40,337 nt of DNA from Methanocorpusculum sp. (GTDB lineage Archaea; Halobacteriota; Methanomicrobia; Methanomicrobiales; Methanocorpusculaceae): contig DALTVX010000036.1 of the NCBI GenBank assembly GCA_029987395.1, forward strand, positions 1-40,337, written 5' to 3'. The notes beneath the pieces are model-generated. The model made no database searches. It was given only the letters and a program-made list of their open reading frames with translations, and was not told the DNA's origin. Positions 33,312 to 40,177 of this stretch are shown piece after piece. The number at the start of each line of letters is the position of its first letter. The stretch's first letter is position 1. The position numbers and the translations under genes were made by a program.

Positions 33312-34052
33312 ATGAATAAAATAATTCTCCTATGTATCGGAGCATGTCTGCTTCTCACCTGCTTATGTGCGGCAGGTTGTATCACGCCTGATGTTCCCGT
33401 GGGTATCGCGGATCCGGTTTTGACGGTGATGGTCGAAAAAGATGGATCGGCGATCCCAACTGGTGCATCGATGGAGTTTGTTCTTCCGGCAAATCCAACG
33501 ACCGGATACGGCTGGTCAGTTATGAAAAGTGACGGCCTGATCGTCACTGAGAAGTATATCGCCACGCCAGTTCCAGAAGGGTGGACAGGAGGGGGAGGGG
33601 CACAATGTTACACGATGACTGCAGAAAAAGCCGGGACGTATCTATTCACCGCAGAATATAAACGAGCCTGGGAGACGGATGTCGAGCCTGCCTACACATT
33701 CACGCAGACGCTTGTGTTTTCAAAAGCAGAGAATGATGAACGCGATGGTGATGTGCTGTTGTCTGTTCTGTTTGACGGCGTAGTCAATCCAAAGGCAGGC
33801 GATGTGGTGAAGATCTTGACGGATGGAAACCCGACGACCGGCTATTACTGGAAAGCAGAGCCGGACGGTGGGTTAACTGTACTTAAAAACGAGTATATAA
33901 CAAGCCCTAACACGGGACTTGTCGGTGCAGGTGGAACATATGAGTGGTACGTTACGGCTAAAAAAGCAGGGACCTATCAGTTTGGAGCAAAGTGTCAGAG
34001 ACCTGATCAGGATCCTACCGGAGTGTTCTTCTTTGATCTGACGTTTGTCTGA
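33312..34052 (+). CDS. Double chagasin-domain (I42) peptidase-inhibitor lipoprotein, copy 2
   Basis: Another 246-residue lipoprotein, a tandem duplicate of the previous gene, of equal length. Lipobox CAAGC at residues 19-23. Domain 1 has LPANPTTGYGWSVMKSDG, GGGGAQCYTM and YKRAWE. Domain 2 has GNPTTGYYWKAEPDGG and LVGAGGTYEWYVT, so in this copy the second NPTTGY loop is intact. The variation between copies is greatest around the loops of domain 2, which could mean different target peptidases. Each copy has its own promoter and a hairpin-plus-T terminator. Confidence 0.85.
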   Translation: MNKIILLCIGACLLLTCLCAAGCITPDVPVGIADPVLTVMVEKDGSAIPTGASMEFVLPANPTTGYGWSVMKSDGLIVTEKYIATPVPEGWTGGGGAQCYTMTAEKAGTYLFTAEYKRAWETDVEPAYTFTQTLVFSKAENDERDGDVLLSVLFDGVVNPKAGDVVKILTDGNPTTGYYWKAEPDGGLTVLKNEYITSPNTGLVGAGGTYEWYVTAKKAGTYQFGAKCQRPDQDPTGVFFFDLTFV

Positions 34053-34063
34053 ACGGGTGGGAG

Positions 34064-34095
34064 TGAAGCTTGAATGCTTCATCATATCTTTTTTT
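34064..34095 (+). terminator. Terminator of chagasin-like gene 2
   Basis: TGAAGC-TTGAAT-GCTTCA hairpin (34064-34081) followed by a T-run (34089-34095). A similar, G-U containing hairpin (GAGGC...GCTTC, about 33151-33166, then T8) follows copy 1 at the equivalent site. Confidence 0.65.
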
Positions 34096-34168
34096 AAGGG
34101 GAGTTCCGGGATGATTTTGGCGATTTTTTGCTGATGAAAAAACAGTGTTTGTTGGGTGAAAATTTAGA

Positions 34169-34373
34169 GTTCTCCACTCGCAAATAGGTGTTTCGATTCC
34201 ATTTTGATGTGTTTTGTATCAGTTTTGAGTGATTTTGTTTGGTGAATATTGGTGGTTGATTTTAAAATACGCTGTTTCCTGCCGATTTGCGTGTGTGAAA
34301 TGATCGGAGTATATAAAGAAACGTCTAGGCGCCTGGAAAAAAAGATATCCCCCTAAACACTCACTACCTACCG
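34169..34373 (+). repeat. Left arm of inverted repeat D
   Basis: Imperfect partner of 34548-34755. Best-conserved blocks are TTTCCTGCCG, GAGTATATAAAGAAAC (34307-34322), CTAGGCGCCTGGAAAAAAAG and GATATCCC, then CACTACCTA. The outer part is only loosely alike (TCTCCACTCGCAAATA against TCTCCACTTGAAAATA). The TATATAAAG is a good archaeal TATA box pointing inward, so transcription could start near 34336, inside or next to the CTAGGCGCCTGG palindrome. Confidence 0.75.
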
Positions 34374-34420
34374 CGTTACTAATTTATATAGTAGTAATGT
34401 GTTTTTTTGTTTTAATTTTG

Positions 34421-34490
34421 CTCTCTTTCTCTCTCTCTCTCTCTCTTCTGTACAGTACATAAAATAATAATAATAATAATAATAATAATA
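34421..34490 (+). repeat. CT and AAT microsatellites inside inverted repeat D
   Basis: A pyrimidine tract of CT dinucleotides (34421-34449) and, 12 nt later, nine or so AAT repeats (34462-34490). Simple-sequence tracts of this size stand out in this genome window and can change length by slippage. They lie between two convergent promoters and not in a gene. Confidence 0.85.
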
Positions 34491-34547
34491 GACTAGACGC
34501 CTAAAAAAATAGTGATTGATGAGAGAGTTTCTTTCCGCTCTAGGTCA

Positions 34548-34755
34548 CTACCTAGGTAGTGAGAGTTTGGAGGGATATCTTTTTTTCCAGGCGCCTAGCT
34601 GTTTCTTTATATACTCGGATGAATTTTTGAGAAAATACGGCAGGAAACGGCTTATTTTTTTTTAGATGGGGAAATTTTGTTGTCAAATTGAATGAAAATC
34701 CTGTTGAAAAAATGGAAAGTGGAGTCGAAATGGTTATTTTCAAGTGGAGATGGTG
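34548..34755 (-). repeat. Right arm of inverted repeat D
   Basis: Reverse-orientation partner of 34169-34373. On the minus strand it reads GAGTATATAAAGAAAC (34616-34601), then CTAGGCGCCTGGAAAAAAAG. Its inner border is the perfect 18-bp palindrome TCACTACCTAGGTAGTGA (34545-34562). Its TATA box would drive transcription leftwards. The remainder of 34053-34895 holds no gene. 34786-34850 is a worn reverse copy of the dispersed palindrome (GCGAACC-TAT-CGGTTC and a CCGCCTCCACTAAGGTCGCC segment). Confidence 0.75.
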
Positions 34756-34895
34756 AGAAAATGAGGTGGGAAATGGTAGATCTGATTTGCTCCGCTAAGG
34801 GCGAACCTATCGGTTCATCCCGCCTCCACTAAGGTCGCCAACCCTCAGTCACAAACTCATTGCATTAATAACTCTTGATTGCCCATATTCTCCTA

Positions 34896-36392
34896 ATGAT
34901 AACCGGCGATCTCAAGAATAAAATAGATGCACTCTGGAATATTTTCTGGACCGGAGGGCTGACAAATCCGCTGGATGTGATCGAGCAGGTCACCTATCTG
35001 ATGTTTATTCGGGATCTGGATGAGACGGACAGTACCCGATCAAAGGAGTCGGTGATGCTTAGTCTGCCGCATTCGAGTATTTTTTCAGGCGAGGTTGTGA
35101 TCAACGGGGAGAAAACGCCGGCGGAACAACTCAAATGGTCGGTGTTTAGTCACTTTCCGGCTGCGAAGATGTATGATATTATGCAGCAGGGTGTGTTTCC
35201 CTTTATCAAAACATTGCATGCGGATAAGAACAGCGCATATTCGAAGTATATGGGGGATGCAATTTTTAAGGTGCCGAATCCGCAGAAGTTGACGCAGATC
35301 GTGGATGCGTTGGATGATATTTTTACGTTGGTTAAGTCTGATTCGAAGGATGATACACGGGGGGATCTGTATGAGTATCTTCTTTCGAAGATCGCGACTG
35401 CCGGAACGAATGGTCAGTTTAGGACACCTCGTCATATTATCCGGATGATCGTTGAGATGATGGCTCCAAAGCCGGGAGAGGTGATGTGTGATCCGGCATG
35501 TGGTACGAGCGGGTTTTTGGTTTCTGCAGGGGATTATCTGCGGGAGAGGTTTTTGAATGAGATCTTTTACGATAAGAAGCAGCATGAACATTTCAATAAT
35601 GTGATGTTTACGGGGTATGATATGGATCGGACGATGCTTCGTATCGGTGCGATGAATATGATGACGCACGGTGTGGAGAATCCAAAGATCGAGTATCGGG
35701 ACAGTTTGTCGGATCAGAATACGGATACGAACAAGTTTTCTTTGATTATGACGAATCCGCCGTTTAAGGGGAGTCTGGATTATGATATCGTTTCAGCGGA
35801 TCTTTTACGGGTGGCGAAGACGAAGAAGACGGAGCTTTTGTTTTTGGCGGTGTTTTTGCGGATGCTGAAAGTCGGCGGCCGGTGTGCGTCGATCGTGCCT
35901 GATGGTGTGTTGTTTGGGTCTTCAACGGCTCACAAGGCGATCCGAACAGAGATCATTGAGAAGAATCGGCTGGAGGCGGTCATTTCTATGCCGTCGGGGG
36001 TGTTTAAGCCGTATGCGGGGGTCTCGACGGCGATCCTGATTTTTACGAAGACGGGTCACGGGGGAACGGATAAGGTGTGGTTTTATGATATGGAGGCTGA
36101 CGGGTTTTCGCTGGATGATAAGCGGGGTCCGACGGCTGAGAATGATGTCCCGGATATTATTGCCCGGTTCCATGAGATAGGGAAGGAGGAGGGGCGAAAG
36201 AGAACAGAGAAGAGTTTCCTTGTTCCAAAGGCGGAAATCGTGGGTAATGCGTATGATCTGTCGATCAATAAGTACAAGCAGGTGGTGTACGAACGGGTGG
36301 AGTATCCGTCGAGTGCGGAGATTTTGTCGGAGATGAAGGTGCTGGAAGAGGAGATCAGTTACGGGATAGAGGAGCTGAAGAAACTTGTGTGA
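34896..36392 (+). CDS. hsdM: HsdM: type I restriction-modification DNA methyltransferase subunit
   Basis: A 498-residue N6-adenine methyltransferase subunit. The amino-terminal HsdM_N domain shows LKNKIDALWNIFWTGGLTNP. The SAM motif DPACGTSGFLVSA and the catalytic NPPF (IMTNPPFKGSLD) follow. SMPSGVFKPYAGVSTAILIF is the typical carboxyl methylase stretch, followed by a helical tail that contacts HsdS. ATG 34896 is chosen over a TTG at 34875. TATA-like ATTAATAAC (about 34864-34872) would give a leaderless message there. hsdS follows 81 nt downstream; no hsdR is in the window. Confidence 0.95.
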   Translation: MITGDLKNKIDALWNIFWTGGLTNPLDVIEQVTYLMFIRDLDETDSTRSKESVMLSLPHSSIFSGEVVINGEKTPAEQLKWSVFSHFPAAKMYDIMQQGVFPFIKTLHADKNSAYSKYMGDAIFKVPNPQKLTQIVDALDDIFTLVKSDSKDDTRGDLYEYLLSKIATAGTNGQFRTPRHIIRMIVEMMAPKPGEVMCDPACGTSGFLVSAGDYLRERFLNEIFYDKKQHEHFNNVMFTGYDMDRTMLRIGAMNMMTHGVENPKIEYRDSLSDQNTDTNKFSLIMTNPPFKGSLDYDIVSADLLRVAKTKKTELLFLAVFLRMLKVGGRCASIVPDGVLFGSSTAHKAIRTEIIEKNRLEAVISMPSGVFKPYAGVSTAILIFTKTGHGGTDKVWFYDMEADGFSLDDKRGPTAENDVPDIIARFHEIGKEEGRKRTEKSFLVPKAEIVGNAYDLSINKYKQVVYERVEYPSSAEILSEMKVLEEEISYGIEELKKLV

Positions 36393-36473
36393 AGCGAATA
36401 TATGTCGGTGCAAATGTCGGTGTATTTCTCAGGGTGAGATCCGGGCGGCGGAATTTTTCGGGGGCGGATTGAG

Positions 36474-37601
36474 TTGAGTAAATGGGAGATGGTAAGACTG
36501 GGGGATATTGCAAAAATTACTAAAGGTACTAAAGTGGAACGAACCGATCGATCTTTAGGAACAATTCGATTCCTGCAAATAGGGGATTTACGAAATGATA
36601 ATTGTATAAAATGGTGTGATCCATCTGATAAATATACCCAGACTACTCCAGACGATGTTGTCATAGCTTGGGACGGGGCAAATGCAGGAACTATTGGTTA
36701 TGGCCTATCTGGAGTTATTGGAAGCACTCTAGCAAAAATTTCATTTAATAGACCGTTAGTTAGTGAATACATTGGATTGTATCTCCAAGGAAAATTCACA
36801 TATCTTCAGGAAACGTGTAACGGAGCGACAATTCCACACATAAATCGAAAGGCATTAGATAAACTCCAACTCCCTCTCCCGCCTCTCGCCGAGCAGAAGC
36901 GGATCGCTGACGTCCTCGACACGGCGTCCGGGTTGATCAAAAAACGCAAAGAGCAGATCCGGCTCATAGACCAGCTCGCAAAAAGCCTTTTTGTCGAGAT
37001 GTTCGGGGACCCGGTGGAGAATCCGAGGGGGTGGGAACATATTCAGCTAGATATAGTCTGTCATCTGATTACTGATGGAACACATCAACCACCCAAATAT
37101 GTAGATCAGGGTATCCCATTTTTGCTTGTTTCCAATATAGTAAATAATAATCTCACCTATGAAACTGAGAAATACATCACTAGAGATGATTACAAGATAC
37201 TAATTAAACGAACTCCCGTGGTAATTGGAGATATATTATTGAGTATCGTTGGATCTTATGGAAATCCAGCAATAATCCGTTCAACAAAAGAATTCTGCTT
37301 TCAGAGGCATATTGCGTACATAAAACCCAATCAAAATCTTATCTCGAGCGTTTATCTTCATTCTGCATTTTTATCCTCATTTGTTAAAAATCAGATTGAG
37401 GATAAAGTCAAAGGGGTAGCCCAAAAAACTCTTAATCTTTCAGAATTGAAAAAGATTATTATTCCGCTTCCACCTCTCTCCCTCCAAAAGGAATTTGCCG
37501 ACCGGATCGACGCGATCGAAAAGCAGAAAGCCCTTTTCGAAACGGGTCTCGAAAAACTCGAGATGAATTACCGGGCACTGATGCAGGAATATTTCGGGTG
37601 A
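36474..37601 (+). CDS. hsdS: HsdS: type I restriction-modification specificity subunit
   Basis: A 375-residue protein with two target-recognition domains. TRD1 (about residues 1-125) starts KWEMVRLGDIAKITKG. The central conserved repeat is LPLPPLAEQKRIADVLDTAS with a helical spacer. TRD2 is about 195-330, and the second repeat is IPLPPLSLQKEFADRIDAIE with a helical end. The start is a TTG (36474) preceded by GGGGGCGGA; the next ATG (36489) would cut into TRD1. The TRDs are visibly more AT-rich than the conserved helices, as expected if recognition domains were swapped in from elsewhere. It sets the DNA sequence recognised by the HsdM2S complex. Confidence 0.93.
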   Translation: MSKWEMVRLGDIAKITKGTKVERTDRSLGTIRFLQIGDLRNDNCIKWCDPSDKYTQTTPDDVVIAWDGANAGTIGYGLSGVIGSTLAKISFNRPLVSEYIGLYLQGKFTYLQETCNGATIPHINRKALDKLQLPLPPLAEQKRIADVLDTASGLIKKRKEQIRLIDQLAKSLFVEMFGDPVENPRGWEHIQLDIVCHLITDGTHQPPKYVDQGIPFLLVSNIVNNNLTYETEKYITRDDYKILIKRTPVVIGDILLSIVGSYGNPAIIRSTKEFCFQRHIAYIKPNQNLISSVYLHSAFLSSFVKNQIEDKVKGVAQKTLNLSELKKIIIPLPPLSLQKEFADRIDAIEKQKALFETGLEKLEMNYRALMQEYFG

Positions 37602-37705
37602 AAAATATCCTGATCCCTAAATCCTTACTCTATTATTCACTCTCCATCTTCAAATAGGACTTACGATGTGCTGGTGTTGATTTGATTCGGGAAGGAGTTT
37701 GTTGG

Positions 37706-37932
37706 GTGTGGAAGTATGAGAAATCCCACCGCGAATTAGCCCAAGCGGGCTTTGCCCGCTTGAGGCGGCACGCAAGCCTTTGGCTTGCACGCAATCGCGA
37801 ATCTACGCGAATCGCATTTTTCTTGTTCCGCCCTCTTGACCTTCGGTCGCGTCCCTACGCTACGCCTGATCGGCTCCGCGTGGTCGGGACGGCGGAACGA
37901 AAAATGCTGGAAAACCCGCGTCGCGGGTTTTC
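37706..37932 (+). repeat. Left arm of inverted repeat C
   Basis: It starts GTGTGGAAGTATGAGAAATC and continues with CGCGAAT units. GCATTTTTC (37814-37822) pairs with GAAAAATGC (37899-37907), and just inside GTTCCGCC (37825-37832) pairs with GGCGGAAC (37891-37898). The end is the hairpin GAAAACCCGC-GTC-GCGGGTTTTC (37910-37932). Compared with the right arm it has an extra 60-70 nt (about 37739-37800) with two more hairpins, CAAGCGGGC-TTT-GCCCGCTTG (37742-37762) and GCAAGCC-TTT-GGCTTGC (37772-37788), probably a nested insertion. 37602-37705 holds nothing I recognise. Confidence 0.85.
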
Positions 37933-38082
37933 TAGGGATAATTATTTCTTTTTCTCTAAAACAGAAAATCAGTTTGATTTCATAATTTTTGCATCCCCCA
38001 TTTGAGTGAAATCAGGATTTTTGCGCGGTCGGGGATTTATATGTTCTTGTGCCCCATATTCAGATAATTGAATGAGATTACT
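37933..38082 (+). promoter_or_regulatory. Upstream region of the split caspase-like gene
   Basis: AT-rich sequence at the left end of cassette C cargo. TATA-like GATTTATATG (about 38034-38043) lies 40 nt before ATG 38083 and about 25 nt before a TTG (38068) in the same frame. A leaderless TTG start or a short-leader ATG start are both possible. Confidence 0.45.
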
Positions 38083-38796
38083 ATGAGTAGCGAATCAACT
38101 AAACAACTAAAATTTTTTCAAGATTATCTAGTCGCTCAAAAAGTTAAATATCGTTGTAAATGTCTCATTAACAGTGGCATTTTTCTGTGTTGTTGCTTTT
38201 TGATTGCAATATATAATGAATATCTAGTCATCCCATTAGTAGCATCTGATTCTATTTGGATCATAGGCATTTCATGGATATTTATCATCATAACCTGTGT
38301 GTTGTTTATTCAATTCATTTATGAATTTAAACCAACAAAATTCCTTGTACTTTTAACGTTAATAGTTTGTTTTTTTATTCTTGCTCTAGTTATTATCCCT
38401 AAATTTGAGGTGATTTATCTTTCTATTATTTTTCCAGGGATAATTATTATTTCATTAATGTTACATACATCAAGAGAAAAACACTCATATGAAAATATAG
38501 AGAAATGCTGTTCACATCGTTCAAATGAGAAGCATACTGCAATCATTTGTGCACGTAATTCAGAGATTTTTATTGACTCATTTGATGATACGGCGATTGA
38601 TTTGGCTAAGGGACTTACTCGTCATGACCAAGCATATCAATTTTATCTATGTACGAGTAGTGAGATGTTAACAGAGATTCTGTTGAATATTAATACAACA
38701 CGAATATGGATATTTGGTCACGGGACTGTTGAAGGAGTTTGTATCACAAAAGGTAGTTTTCTATTATATTCTAGCTTTATGTTGGAAAAGATATAG
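38083..38796 (+). CDS. Four-TM membrane protein with the histidine half of a caspase-like (clan CD) domain
   Basis: About 237 residues. Four hydrophobic helices occupy roughly residues 25-130. A soluble part follows: HTAIICARNSEIF, then DSFDDTAIDLAKGL and RIWIFGHGTVEGV. A strand ending in GHG is how the catalytic histidine appears in caspase/CHAT-like proteases (His codon 38719-38721). The protein ends at TAG 38794-38796, and the next ORF resumes in the same frame 6 nt later with the matching Cys motif. It is therefore the first half of one domain, separated by a stop. The gene is much more AT-rich than its surroundings and is enclosed in inverted repeat C. The fold assignment is by eye. Confidence 0.6.
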   Translation: MSSESTKQLKFFQDYLVAQKVKYRCKCLINSGIFLCCCFLIAIYNEYLVIPLVASDSIWIIGISWIFIIITCVLFIQFIYEFKPTKFLVLLTLIVCFFILALVIIPKFEVIYLSIIFPGIIIISLMLHTSREKHSYENIEKCCSHRSNEKHTAIICARNSEIFIDSFDDTAIDLAKGLTRHDQAYQFYLCTSSEMLTEILLNINTTRIWIFGHGTVEGVCITKGSFLLYSSFMLEKI

Positions 38797-38802
38797 GGAG
38801 AA

Positions 38803-39096
38803 ATGATACTCCGTTCTCTCCCAAAAAAGGAGGCTGTTTATCAATGTCATTGTAACGGTGGGAATGGATTGTCACTTGCAGATTTTTTATTGCAGCAAAA
38901 AGGTGTTTTAGATGATGGGGTTAATGATTTCCCAAACTATAGAGAGATAGGAATGAATGGTAATGTGGTAAATTTGAAAGTATGTGGCTGGAAACCATTC
39001 GGATGTTTACTGAATTTAAATACCTGTTATAGCAATCGTGCATTCATCACTCAATATTTAAATCATATTGAGAGGGTAGCTAAAAAAGAACCATAG
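38803..39096 (+). CDS. Cysteine half of the caspase-like domain, downstream of an in-frame TAG
   Basis: A 97-residue frame in phase with the preceding gene. KKEAVYQCHCNGGNGLSLAD looks like the strand-Cys motif of clan CD peptidases (Cys codons 38845-38847 and 38851-38853). This is followed by a helix (LADFLLQQKGVL) and a carboxyl region with CGWKPFGCLLNLNTCY. The distance from the upstream GHG to this Cys, about 42 residues, fits a CHAT/caspase-like domain. GGGAG lies close before the ATG, so it may be translated separately after the TAG. It could be a subunit, a read-through product, or half of a nonsense-mutated gene. Confidence 0.55.
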   Translation: MILRSLPKKEAVYQCHCNGGNGLSLADFLLQQKGVLDDGVNDFPNYREIGMNGNVVNLKVCGWKPFGCLLNLNTCYSNRAFITQYLNHIERVAKKEP

Positions 39097-39174
39097 TCAC
39101 TATTTTACATGTGGGACTCGTCCCTCTCCTTCTCTCAGCTCTTTGATGTGGCAGAAATAGTGAATCTCTCTCAA

Positions 39175-39348
39175 GAAAACCCGCGACGCGGGTTTTCCAG
39201 CATTTTACACGCTGTCGTTCCGGCCACGCGGAGCCGATCAGGCGTAGCGTAGGAACGCGACCGAGGAGTGAAACGACGAGGTCAAGAAGACAGCGTAAGG
39301 AAAATGCGATTCGCGATTATTCGCGGTGGGAGATCTCATGCGTCCACA
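39175..39348 (-). repeat. Right arm of inverted repeat C
   Basis: Reverse complement of the left arm (37706-37932) without its nested insertion. The inner hairpin GAAAACCCGC-GAC-GCGGGTTTTC (39175-39197) is at its left end. The block matching CCTACGCTACGCCTGATCGG and CTCCGCGTGG is identical to the left arm. ATCTCATGCGTCCAC (39333-39347) is the outer motif, which is also the outer motif of arm B (26118-26132). Loop sequences differ more than stem sequences. Confidence 0.85.
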
Positions 39349-39426
39349 CTCGCAAGGAAAAGCCTTGCTCGGTTGAGGCCGCCCCTACGAGTCAGCCCGC
39401 CCCATACACGAAATCAAAGTACAACC
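39349..39426 (-). repeat. Palindromic element and E-type end next to arm C
   Basis: CTCGCAAGG-AAAA-GCCTTGCTC (39349-39370) is a reverse copy of the dispersed palindrome. A GGTTGAGGCCGCCCCTAC segment and ATACACGAAATCAAAGTAC (39404-39422, then ACAACC) follow, the latter matching one end of inverted repeat E. The rest of 39097-39512 holds no gene that I can support. Confidence 0.7.
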
Positions 39427-39512
39427 ATCATAACTCTTACCAAGACTACTGATGTAGACTATATGCATTTTTTGATGGCAGATGTTTTGCAACATTTTGT
39501 TATTTTTATGAT

Positions 39513-40040
39513 TTAGAATAAACCCCCGCCACCAAACATATCATCGAAACGTGAGGAACTTTTAGATGGCTTTTTTGAGGATGGTTTTTTAGTGGATGTT
39601 GTGCCGAAGAGAGAATCAAAACCAGAACTTTGAGAAGGTTTCTTCGTAGCACTACCTGTTTTCTTTGTTGATTTCTTAACGGTGTTTTTTGTAGAATTTG
39701 AACCAAAGACAATATCATCTATATCATTGATGTTTGCAACTTTCGCATAGCTAGGAGAACTAGATACGCCCGAAAATTTCTTTTCAGGCTTTTTCGGGCG
39801 CATTTTCCCATAATCTTCGGGCTTAACGCCTATAATTCTCAATTGTGCATCTGATAAAAGCCCTTTGTCGTATTTTGTATGGCATGTCGGGCAGAGAGGG
39901 ATTACCTGAGTTCCACCTTTGGACTGTGCTTTCAAGTGAGCCTTTTCTAACAATGTACCGTTTGTGTCCATCTGGCCGCAGATAACACATTTGTTCCCGT
40001 GCATTGCTTTGAGAGAGTCCCACTCTTTCTTAGTTACCAT
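39513..40040 (-). CDS. HNH-type zinc protein with a low-complexity tail of FDxxFG motifs
   Basis: A 175-residue protein. Residues 1-60 hold an HNH-like domain: C18-x2-C21, A-H35-L, and C50-x2-C53-H54. The middle position where the family has Asn (before LxPLC) is Gln or Val here, so nuclease activity is uncertain. Residues 80-175 are a Ser/Thr/Lys-rich disordered tail with three short repeats: IDDIVFGS, FDSLFG and FDDMFGGG. These could be docking motifs. It follows the cassette C region at its right side on the opposite strand. No clear promoter was found. Confidence 0.75.
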   Translation of the reverse strand: MVTKKEWDSLKAMHGNKCVICGQMDTNGTLLEKAHLKAQSKGGTQVIPLCPTCHTKYDKGLLSDAQLRIIGVKPEDYGKMRPKKPEKKFSGVSSSPSYAKVANINDIDDIVFGSNSTKNTVKKSTKKTGSATKKPSQSSGFDSLFGTTSTKKPSSKKPSKSSSRFDDMFGGGGLF

Positions 40041-40177
40041 GTAATCTAATCATTATCTGTGACTAAACATAATGATCTCTTGAATCCGCAAACCGAACGG
40101 TACCCATCATAGAAAAAAAGTTGCGAGCCTTCGATTTTTTTGAAAAGAACACTACATAAATCCCAATTAAAAAAATG

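Noticed and set aside
34376..34545. Replication origin
   Set aside because: AT-rich with palindromes and simple repeats, but no origin recognition boxes that I can see and no cdc6/orc1 gene nearby.
37814..37907. tRNA-like cloverleaf
   Set aside because: The fold has several stems but no T-loop GTTCRA, D-loop or CCA-proximal acceptor pattern, and the same structure is part of a repeated arm.
38794..38796. TAG read as pyrrolysine
   Set aside because: Only one TAG is present, no pyl genes are in the window, and Methanomicrobiales are not known to use pyrrolysine. Read-through, coupled re-initiation or mutation are simpler explanations.
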